NCBI RefSeq assembly: GCF_000003605.2
Contig: NW_003108083.1
Coordinates: forward strand, 951,586-978,088
Direction of reading: 5' to 3'
From: Saccoglossus kowalevskii
Taxonomy: Eukaryota > Hemichordata > Enteropneusta > Harrimaniidae
DNA length: 26,503 nucleotides
This document shows, one piece after another, positions 12,401 to 24,400 of this stretch. Each line of letters opens with the position of its first letter. Position 1 is the stretch's first letter. Below the pieces are notes generated by a model, which saw nothing but the letters and a program-made list of their open reading frames with translations, was not told the DNA's origin and ran no database searches. Both the position numbers and the translations under genes were made by a program.

Positions 12401-15400
12401 GTAAGCCTTTGTGAATTCTGAAAATGTGTAATAGCAGTTTACACTAAGTTAAAACACAGTTATATGTCATCCAGGGTTATACAGCCAAACATGTAGACAA
12501 CAAGGATAGGAATGATAACGTATGTGGAATAATTATCATAGTATTGCAATACCACATGACACATGCCAGTATTATATGCAGGGAGGAAATCACAACAGTA
12601 CACACGTGCTGCAAAGCTTCATGCAGCAGTCTAGGTTGGGACACTAATTTTCATATGTTGTATTTCCTGTATTTGAGCTCAACAATCAACACATTGTAGT
12701 GATTCAACCTTTGAGCTTTGAGTGGCAAAGTCTACTAATTATATTTTTTTAATAATATAATGTATTACCCGGTATATGTCTATTTGGTCTAAAATTAACA
12801 GAAAAGTTAAAATTAAAAGAAAAATACATAAAAATGATGCACCAATATTTTGGTGGAAACAAACTATGGCGCTCGAAGGTTTGAAACAGGAGATACAAAC
12901 TAATCTGACGACTTGTATGTCAATGTTCTTATTATTGATTGGTGACATTGAGGCACACAATACATTGCATTCTGGGATACACCACAGTAGGACAATTTAA
13001 GTGAAGACACACACACACACACAAAGTAAACAGATTGCTTACAGAGACATCATTGGTTTGATGTTGAAAAGTACTGGACTGCAATTGACAGATTAAATGA
13101 AAAAATTAGAATTATGTCATAATAAATATTGATGTTTGTCAAAAAGTTGTCATTTTGGGGGTTATGATTAAACAAAAAACCTATATTTTGTTTCATAAAA
13201 CAAATTTAGCAATTCAATGCAATGTTGAACTCTTCTGTGCATAAGTAATGAGCTGATTTGAATATATTCTGTGCATAAGTAATGAGCTGATTTGAATATA
13301 TTCTGTGCATAAGTAATGAGCTGATTTGAATATATATATATGCATAAGTAATGAGCTTATTTGAATATATTTATGCATAAGTAATGAGCTTATTTGAATA
13401 AATCTATGCATACGAAATGAGCTAATTTGAATATATTCTGTGCATAAGAAATGAGCTGATTCGAATATATCTCTGCATAAGTAATGAGCTTCTTTGAATA
13501 TATCTATGCATAAGTAATGAGCTTATTTGAATAAATCTATGCATAAGAAATGAGCTAATTTGAGTATATTCTGTGCATAAGAAATGAGCTGATTCGAATA
13601 CTGTAAAGGGGGTAATTATTCACTGGGTTTTAATTTAGCTTATTTCGCTGACTGGAAAAATGCGCTAAATTAAAACACAGTGAATATGTAATATTTAGCA
13701 TAGAACACATTATCCAAATAACGAAACCGTGAATTTAAAACCCACTGAATATGCCTGAAATGGTAAATCAGTGAAATTTAAACCCAGTGAAAATTAGTCA
13801 TTTTACAGTATATCTCAGCATAAGTAATGAGCTTATTTGAATATATCTATGCATAAGTAATGAGCTGATTTGAATATATCTATGCATAAGTAATGAGCTG
13901 ATTTGAATATATTCTGTGCATAAGAAATGAGCTTATTTTTAATATATTCTGTGCATAAGAAATGAGTTTATTTTAATATATTCTGTGCATAAGAAATGAG
14001 TTTATTTGAATAGTGTCAATTTTCACAAAATAAACCAAATTCATTTTTAAACAAGAATGTGACCAATTAGAAATGTCCATTTGGTTGAAGACCAAGGAAA
14101 AAATTATATAAATACACAAAATTTTACAACAAAATCATGCCAGAAAAAAATATGGCGTTCATAAAAAGTACAAGAATAATAATCAAAGACAGTTTTACCA
14201 TATAAGGAAAATACATTTCCATATATGGTCAAAGACAAGTATAAATGTATGCAAATTAAAACCATTATATATAAAAGTACTTACCCGATGTTTCCATACA
14301 AGGAATGCCCTCATGAGGTCACCAGAGTTTGAATGTCTGGTTGCTATGGCAGTCTTGTGTTGTTTACGTTTTCGATCAATTTTATAATATAACAAGGCCT
14401 TCAGACATTTCTCTTTCATCTTGGTTTCCTGCAATCATAACAATATTTTGTTGATTTTACAAATTTCACAAATTAGAGGGTTTTGTGAAATTTATGTGCT
14501 TTTGACAAGGGTGCAAATTATTCTCAATTTTGAAGCAAGTGAATAATTACAAAATAAGAATAATAATGGCAAATTTTATCTATCGGGTGGAAAACTGACA
14601 CTGACAAAATTAATCAAACTGAAATAAAATTGCAAAAATGTGATAACAATGATACTAATTCCATCATACGTTAAAGAGCAATGGACCTCGCACAGTGTAC
14701 GTTTGATTTCATTTAAACCAACAATGCTTTTTGCACACACAAGTCTCATATCGAACAAGACATGCTGCAACAACCACTGCCCTTTAAGTTTACGTGCTAA
14801 TTTACGTGCTAATAAGGCATGACGTCTAAGTATGTCAGTGAACAAGCGTTATGGCGACAAATGATTACCGATAAACAGTAAAAATATTACCCTGCAATCG
14901 ATATCTTTTCCAAATAAACTTTTGGTCGATATTATCATTACATCAGTATGACCAAACGATTTGTTTTTCTCTACTGCCGAAATCCAAAAAGTTTAGAACA
15001 GAATCAGCGAACTTCTTTGGCTGGAGTCTGATCAAACCCTGATGGCAACCATGTTTGTTTTTATTATTAGAGGACGCTTAATCATTCCATATTTGGAATT
15101 CACATTTCCTTATATGGTAGGATGAAAATACTCCGTAAAATACCGCAAAATTACGTCACCCTATAACTTATGGCGTTACAGTGACAGATGTATAATGATG
15201 AAGCATAACTGATTTTTCAACTTACCCAATGTTCGGCTGCTTTAACTGAAGCAGCATGTTGTCTCTTCCAGACCTGCATACCATGCTTTAAAGTCAACAG
15301 CATGCTTGTATACTGCATATGGTACTGCAGTTGACACAGTAATTTCTGTTTTCTAGTGTACGACAGCCATTGCTGAAAAGCGGTGCTTGCTGGGTATAGT

Positions 15401-18400
15401 TTCCAATGTAGAATTATACGCTTTAGAGTCAGCTGGAAATATAAAAGAAAACGTGAAATAAGCTAATTTTACTAATTTGTCTTCAGATTTTTAACAAGTT
15501 TTTCTGCCAAAGCTGTTGTCTCAAAATTGCTATCACTGTAACGGCATTAATTACTCACTGGGTTTTAATCTCACTATTTTCAGTGATAAGTAAAATCTGC
15601 TGAAAAAAAGCCATGTGAAAATGTAAAATAACATTAGAACTCACTGTTTCTCACAGTTTCAGCCAAATTCGTGAACTTAAAACCAAGTGAAAAGGCTCAA
15701 ACATTAAAACAGTGAAATTAAATGACAGTGAAAATGAAAGGGTTGTACAGTATCATAAACATAATTATTTACCTGTCTGTTTTGTGGTATCTCTACATGC
15801 AGTGAGTCCGAGTACAGACTAGATGGATAGGAGTTGGATTTAAAGCTAAGTGGTTTCGGGAACATTCCCTGTCCATCCCATCGATCCGCCTCATCATGGA
15901 TGGGATAACCTGGATATCCATCAAAATGATTACCGTTGTTACTACTACCGGTGGATGCAATTGGAATGTTGCTATGGAAACCACTACTATTCTGTGACAC
16001 TGTTTCCGAGAGTTGGCTTGCAAGCGACAGGGTAGAGTCGTCGCTCAGAGTAGGCGAGCTGGGTCCACCCAGCGATAGCTTGAATTTCTCCACAGAATCT
16101 TGGCAAGTTTGTTTGGCATGGCCGTTCCATGACTGAACAACTTGGCGCATCAATCGCAACTGTAGATCATCATGGTATTCTCTGAAATATAAACCCATAA
16201 ACATACATGAGCACTGTTTTCTATTAAATTTAGAAGCAATATCAGAAGATAATATTACCTGAATGTATTTTTTTTGTTATGCAGAACAATTGATTTGGTG
16301 TCAAGAAACAAAACTTTGACCTGCTCTGTCCTATAAAAAACTTAAAACTTAAAAAATATTTTTATATGTTGATTTTAGCTTCCAATGACAACAATCATTC
16401 GAAAATTATTTATTACAAACAAACAATCTACCATCAAATCAACAAGACATGATGAGATATTATATTTACTAAAGTAAACAAATTTGGAAATCATAAGCGT
16501 AAACTCTTCAATACATTCTGACCACATGGTTTATTGATGAACTTACCTAGCTAACTGGTTTCCCAGAAGTTGCTTCTTCCAGTTAAAAAATGCATTTTTC
16601 ATTGTATTCCCAGACTGGTAATCACTAAATGATTTCAACACATCATCGGTTTTATCTTTATGATCATACAAAGTATCTCTCCATTTCCCAAGAAACACAC
16701 TCTTCAAAATATGGCCTTCAGCCTGTGAAGAACAAGAAAAAAGAAAAAAAAACATGAATTTTAAAAGGACTAGTAATTAAAGGAATTATATGAGCACATA
16801 ATGAGATTCCATGTAAATAAACAAGTGCATAAATAATGAAGACATTCTCCATCAAATGCAATAAAATATGCACATAAATAATGAAGACATTCTTTATCAA
16901 CTGTAATTAAATATGCACATAAATAATGAAGACATTCTCCATCAAATGTAATAAAATATGTGCATAAATAATGAAGACATTCTTTATCAACTGTAATTAA
17001 ATATGCACATAAATAATGAAGACATTCTCCATCAAATGTAATAAAATATGTGCATAAATAATGAAGACATTCTTTATCAAATAATTAAATATGTGCAAAA
17101 AATAATTTTAAGAAGTGGCTCATCCATGCAAGATTGGGATTTGGCATTCCAGAGACAAACAAATACATCACCTTTTGTGCTTCATCATCGTCCCTTTTTT
17201 CCACAAGGTCTTCCCATGATTCTTTCCATTTATCAAAGGTGTGTTGCAGTTTACTGTGATGGATTTGCTCTGTAAGCATTTGACATTGTACGGTTCTCTG
17301 AGCGACACCACGCCAACCCTTCATACAACGGCGTAATTTATTATCCAGTATCTCTTGGGCAACTTCTTTTTCCCGCTGTAGCAACTCGGCTTTCTCCCTG
17401 CAAACACAAGATATTAATGAAAACAAATTTAAAAGGAAGCAGCAATGCATTATGGGATACATTCACATCAGATTAGTTCTCTTTCATCATTTGTTTTTGT
17501 TGTAGCAAGGAGATGAATATAGAACAGATATGGTACATAATGCAGTCTTACTTTCTTTCTACCTCCAGTTATATCCACAACTGAGGGTGTTACTGCACAT
17601 ATATGCAATGCATTATGGGATACATTCACATCAGATTAGTTCTCTTTCATCATTTGTTTTTGTTGTAGCAAGGAGATGAATATAGAACAGATACGGTACA
17701 TAATGCAGTCTTACTTTCTTCTTTCTACCTCCAGTTATATCCACAACTGAGGGTGTTACTGCACATATATGCAATGCATTATGGGATACATTCACATCAG
17801 ATTAGTTCTCTTTCATCATTTGTTTTTGTTGTAGCAAGGAGATGAATATAGAACAGATACGGTACATAATGCAGTCTTACTTTCTTTCTACCTCCAGTTA
17901 TATCCACAACTGAGGGTGTTACTGTACATATATGCAATGAATTATGGGATACATTCACATCAGATTAGTTCTATTTCATCATTTGTTTTTGTTGTAGCCA
18001 GGAGATGAATATAGAACAGATACGGTACATTATACAGTCTTACTTTCTTTCTACCTCCAGTTATATCCACAACTGAGGGTGTTACTGTACATATATGCAA
18101 TGCATTATGGAAATAACTTCCCATTGTACCCATAGATAAAGGAAAACAATTTTTTTTAAATGGTAATATAATATAATATAATATAATATAATATAATATA
18201 ATATAATATAATATAATATAATATAATATAATATAATATAATATAATATAATATAATATAATATAATATAATATAATATAATATAATATAATATAATATA
18301 TGTCCCCCAAGCAAAATTTTGAGATATGAAGAAAAAAAACGTTAGTCCAAGTATTTTAAGAACTGGATACTTACTTCCAAGCACTGAATGCTCCACTTAG

Positions 18401-21400
18401 TTTGTTTTGTTGACTGTACTCATAGTGGTTTACACACTGTCTTCTTCGCAATACAATACTCCTCCATGCATCAAATACACTAGATAAAAAAAAAAAACAA
18501 TTTAGTTAACACTCTCCAACAATTACTATAACTTTCTTAGAGAATCATTGACAATGTTTTGAATGAAGGAGTCACATGATCAGCACTTAACTTTTGATTG
18601 GTCAAAGAAGTCACATGATCAGCACTTAACTTTTGATTGGTCAAAGAAGTCACATGATCAGCACTTAACTTTTGATTGGTCAAAGAAGTCACATGATCAG
18701 CACATAGTCGGCAATAGTTATTGAGCCCTTGCCAACACATTCACTCAAATATTTGAAAAAGATATTATCCTCTGTCAGGTTTTGATAAAAATCATAACAT
18801 TTTATTTTTGCCTAAGACTTCCAGAATGTTCAGGAAAAAATCTTTCAAGTGGTTGTTATTCTTTAAAAAGTGAATAAACAACTGACACACAAACACCACT
18901 TCGTAATATAGTGTCATTGAATGAAAACAGTAGCCATGGTTTAAATCTTATAGGTGTGTTGTTACCATGACAATCACCGAGTATACATGTCAGATTGCCA
19001 GGTTAGAGAGAGAGAGAGACATGACAACGTTTACACAAGTCAATCATGACCAAATTCAGTCCTAGTCCTGAGATATTAAATGGTTTACAATAGTTTGTGA
19101 AGCACATGTAAAATTCATTTGCAGGTCACGACAGATTGTAGATCAAAATGCTGACAGACAACACATAGAAACCACAGAAACTGTCGTTACTAGGAAATGC
19201 ATTAACCTTTGAGATGTCATCATAAATCGGTACTTACTGTGCCATTTCTTTTCTTTCCCTCCTGACAACCAGTGGTTGAATTGTCTTGGTTTGTTTTGTT
19301 AATAATCTCCACTGTGTCAATACTCTATAAGCATTGTTATGTTCCAAAATCAACTGTACTGATTTGGCTCTCTGCGTGTCCCAGTCAGATTGCTGTTTAG
19401 CAGCCAGCCATGTCCGGAAAGCAGCTAAAATTAGAGTCGTAAAGTATCATACATAATTATATACTAATACATAATACTATTATTAAAGAGAGCGGTGGTC
19501 GTCACACCATGCAAGTGAAACATTTGTGTTGATAAACATTGATTTTGCCACAATCCAATGTGCTCTTCTCATGGGAATCACAAGTATGAGGTTTGACCTG
19601 GTCGTAACATGCACTAATTACCGCCGGGGACTTCTTTGATACTTTCCAATCACGTTAAAAAATACCTAATTAAAGCTCGGTAACGTCTCAGTTTGTACTC
19701 GTTGATTTGCACAACAGTCGCCATCTTTGTTTATACGAGACCCATATATCTCGCACATACGTGGCTAGACGACTACCACCCTTTCATTAATATAAATATT
19801 ATTTTTAAATTATTTAGTTACCATATTTATTACACAGAATTGATAATTCCAATATTTCATCATTTCTGTGGTTGTTGGAGAAAAACTTTTCTCATAAAAA
19901 TTCAGATTTGAGCACCAAACTTACATTGCAGTAAATTGCTATCTCTGTGTGGTTGGGTCATCCTCAGCTTTGCTTCTAATCGTCTTCGTCTGACCATCTC
20001 TGTCCAAGCCTTGTATGCTGTCATTGTACATCGATCTGACCACACTTGTCTAGATTGTATCTGTTGTAACCGAATGTTATACCGCCCCATCCAATAATGG
20101 CAGCACTTCTTTAACAGTCTTTTGTTTCTCATTTCTTTAAATGACGTCATTTTCTTCCTAAAATTATAAATGTAAAAACTTGTAATCAGGAAATCTTTTA
20201 AACAAAAATGATGGGAATGTGCATAACATTATGAATAATTATTGAACCTTTAGATGGTCTGAGGAACGTTTGATCAGTGCCTAACTGGAGATCTCAGGAA
20301 AGTATTATCAGTGTCTAGCTAGGGGGTTTCAGGAATGTATGACCAGTGCCTAAGTAGGGAGTCTAAGAAAGGTATGACCAGCACCCAACTATGGGGTCTC
20401 GGGGGAAATTCAACTACTGCTTGCCTAGGGAGTTTCAAAAAAGTATAATCAATAGATAACGAGAGGGTCTTGAGAGAAGCTTACTGACACATAACTAGAG
20501 GTTTCAGTACAGTATAGCCAATGCATAATTAGAGAGGGTACAGGGTCCAGGGATCTCAAGATTAGAAAACTTTATATTTTCATAAGAATTTAATATGCAG
20601 TAATAAATATATACATGAATACAGAGCAAATACAGGAAAACAAGGACACAATGCCGCCAAACATTGCTATAGCACCCTCATGCAGCCATTTGAAGAAATC
20701 TCACCTGAGTTGTTTTTTGAAAAGTGTAAACTGTCTCCAGTCACAAAGTGCCTGTCTGACATGTATACGGTGTAATACTGATATGAATCTCTCTCGGATT
20801 TCTTTCTGTTTTCTCACATTCACCATCCAGGCATACAAGACACGTCTCTTCAACGTCTTTCTTGCCATAGATTCCTCTATTTGTCGTTGGATAGCCTGAC
20901 GTTGTTGTTTCAAGTACCATACCTCAAAACATTGCCTGAAATATACAGGAGTTGAATTTTAACTTCAAAAAAATGGATATTAGTGTTCCCAACACAGTGA
21001 TTGCTAAAATCATACACAAAATTTGTTTTTAAAGAAATGATATACATTTCGTATGGTAGTCGTGCACACACAAGAGTTACACAATCAGAACTTTTTGTAG
21101 AAGTGAAAATTTCTTTGGGGTGCTATGTTTGGAAGTGTTAGCAATTTTTTGCAAAATTTTGTCTTTAAAAATGCCATAAAATGAGTAATCGTGAAAATTC
21201 CAAGTAGTGTAAATTAAACAGTATACATATTAGGGTCCAATACAGAATTGTTGTGATGATAAATATGTGGTGTGAAACATACTGTAAAAGGGTCAATTAT
21301 TTACTGGCTTTTAATTTTGCTTATTTCGCTGACTGGAAAATGCGCTAAATTAAATATGAATATGTACAATTTAGCATAGAACACATTATCTAAATGATAA

Positions 21401-24400
21401 AACCGTGAATTTAAAACCCACTGAATATGCCTGAAATAGTAAATTAGAAAAATTTAAACCCAGTGAATATTAGTCATTTTACAGTAGTTCATTTCTATGA
21501 TATATGTTTCAATGAACTGTGTGCATGAGTGAGATGGGTGAAAACAAGCAAATATGTACATACAGATACTGCCCAACAAACTGCTTAAACTGTTTTTAAA
21601 TTTAGAAAACAATTACAAAATTTGGAAGCACAGAACTTTTTATAAAAACTTTCATAAGATTTTGTTCTCACAAACATTTATAAATCAATGAAATAAAAAA
21701 AAAATTCCTAATAACAAGAATTACAGTTACAGTTACCAGTAATTTGTTTGTGAACTTGGATTGAATGTGCTTCAGACATTTGAGTTGTTCATTCAGAAAT
21801 ACAGTTCTACATATGATGGTGTCATATATGAGCATATCCACAAATTGGTCAGTAAACGACAAATTAGTCCTACGGTATACACAGATATTGTAAATAAAAA
21901 AACAATTTTAATTTCCTCTGCAAAAGTCCTGGACAATTATATCAAAACAACACAAAGTTCAACTTACTTGAGTCTATTCCTGTTCATCATTTTTTGCATT
22001 ATTTGTTGTTTAAGCTTCAACGACCACTGTGCAAAATACACCTTCAATAGCGCCTTCTTGTGGAATTCTTTAGCTTCACTCATATCTTGCAACCGTTCTG
22101 CTCGTACAATCGGCAGACTTCGTCTCCATCCAGTCAGTATCTTAGAGAGCACAGTCATGCTTCAAGAGAATAAAGAGTAACTAATTATAAAACTAAATGG
22201 CAGACTTTGTCTCAGTCAAGTCAGTATCTTGGGAGAGTGCGAGAATGATGTTAATAATAGAATAATTTGTGAAGTTTTATTGCAGTAAACTGCGTGGAAA
22301 AAAAAGAAATTGTGAGTCTGGGAAATGTTTTTTTTTTAGCTGTGAACATTTTATCTTCTATAGAAAAAAAGTTTTCCTGTAAAAACAGGAGCTATGGAAT
22401 AGGTGAATTTGATAATGGTTCTTTGATATGTGCCAAAGGTGTGAAATCATTGTCTCCATGTCAAGTACATGGCATTCATGTCAGGTCCTTTTGTTGCTAC
22501 GGGATCACACCTCAAAGTCAGAACTTTTTTTCTCTTGTATTCAGTGAATTTTCAAAAGCGAGAATTAATCAATCTGTCGACATTGTGAAATCATTTAACA
22601 TAAAGGGCGCAAGTTTGGAAGCATTTATCAATTGCTAAATACAAAGTGGTATGAAAATTATTGAGAGCTACTCGAGGAGTTTTTTTTCCCCTAAGTTTTA
22701 GATCCATAAAATTTAGAAATATATTGAAGACAGATGAAGTTTAAATTTTTCGAAATACATTGAGGAAGTTTTGAAAAGGAACTACTTGAAATCAAAATAA
22801 AAATCTACTTAATTTTCACCATGAAACTCATACACATATTTGACTTTGAAAGGTACAATTGCAAGAAAATCAAAATGTCACAGTCAAATGCTGACAGCGA
22901 AAGATCAATAATTAAAAGAAAATAATATAATTAATGAATAAATATAATTACACTAACAAATACATTTAAAAATAGTACCAGCTGGGTTTCAAAACTAGGA
23001 AATTAAGCCAGATAGAAACAGATGACAAGAAGTTCTTTGTACCAAAAACAGATCTATTATCTGTGTTTTCAAGGCCACAATTTGTTTTTGTTTTTTTGGT
23101 ACAACATTTTATACATTTTCTATAATTTCTTACTTTTACTGCTGGTTATGTAAAATATTTTAAGGATTTTTTTTTAAAAAGTTACAAATGTATGCGAGTT
23201 TAAGTAGAAAAAGTTGACAAAAGTAGACAATGATGATGAAACAGTGAACTATAGGAAACTAACCTATGATGATGAAACAGGGAACTATAGGAAACTAACC
23301 TATGATGATGAAACAGTGAACTATAGGAAACTAACCTATGATGATGAAACAGTGAACTATAGGAAACTAACCTATGATGATGAAACAGTGAACTATAGGA
23401 AACTAACCTATGATGATGAAACAGTGAACTATAGGAAACTAACCTATGATGATGAAACAGTGAACTATAGGAAACTAACCTATGATGATGAAACAGTGAA
23501 CTATAGGAAACTAACCTATGATGATGAAACAGTGAACTATAGGAAACTAACCTATGATGATGAAACAGTGAACTATAGGAAACTAACCTATGATGATTCT
23601 TGGCAATCTGGAATTTATCATACTCAGCTTGCCAATTCTTGAAATATTTCACAAAAGTTTTCTCCTCAAAGTAAACTTTCCCCATTTCATTCTGTGTCGT
23701 TTTAACTCGTCTTTCTGACGTGTAAAGTCTCCAGCTTTGAAAACCTTTACTGAATAGAGTTACTCTGAAAAGAAGGAATTAGTAGAAAAATATAAGTATT
23801 GTGTATTCGCTAGCACTGATTTTCCAGGGTTTTTGTGAATATTTGTCATTATTGCATTCTGAAACATTTGCTGGGTACATATATCCTCGGGGGCGGAACT
23901 ACGTCACAGACGTTCCACGTTGCTAAGACGAGCACCACTGTACATGCATTTCTATGGGCTCTGTGCGCGCTGCTGTGGAACGCCGGTCGAGCTGGTGAAA
24001 ATTCGAGAAAACAACACAAACTCAACTTTGAAGTAATCCCGAACAGCCAAATTTATATATGTTACACACGTAGGGCTAATCTTGTTACACTGTTCAGAGG
24101 AGTCTCAACAATCATCCCAAAGTACCGTTTTCTGCAAGTTTTGGGCCTTTGTTTTCACCGCCGCAGGTTGCCAGGCATTGAAAATGCCCGGATGTCCGCC
24201 CCCGAGGATAGCTAAGTATTTTGCATGACAGGGTAAATACTATGTTAAAGTAAACAAATACTTTGTGCGTATCTCAGACAAATGCACATGTACAACACCA
24301 TATCACCGAGTAGATAATATTTGGTGATTTATGTTCTAAGTACCGGTAACTATTAAAAATAGCTTGATGTTTCAAGCAATGACTCTTAATTGATAGCATA

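Noticed and set aside
12739..13000. Overlapping 73- and 74-codon ORFs on both strands in intron 13
   Set aside because: No recognisable motif and no Sfi1 core; the overlap on both strands points to chance in a long intron.
13214..13411. Minus-strand ORF with YIQISSLLMH repeats
   Set aside because: Translation of the 34-bp minisatellite; disappears where unit lengths vary.
14576..14845. 89-codon minus-strand ORF as an extra exon
   Set aside because: No Trp core, no good acceptor/donor pair, and exons 12 and 13 already join in phase.
17960..18396. Long Ile/Leu/Tyr-repeat minus-strand ORFs
   Set aside because: They are translations of the TAATA microsatellite.
18571..18703. CRISPR-like array
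   Set aside because: Copies are contiguous, with no spacers, and the context is a eukaryotic intron.
21761..22180. 139-codon plus-strand ORF
   Set aside because: Lies largely antisense to exon 4, whose frame and splice sites are well supported.
22294..22638. 114-codon plus-strand ORF in intron 3
   Set aside because: No recognisable domain, no splice or promoter context, biased composition from T and A runs. Most likely chance.
23214..23642. 142-codon plus-strand ORF with YDDETVNYRKLT repeats
   Set aside because: It is the reverse strand of the 36-bp minisatellite. A stop-free unit divisible by 3 is automatically long and open, and there are no other gene signals.
23835..24215. 126-codon plus-strand ORF as a transposase gene
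   Set aside because: It spans the inverted-end element and its flank, and shows no DDE/D or other transposase motif. The element looks non-autonomous.
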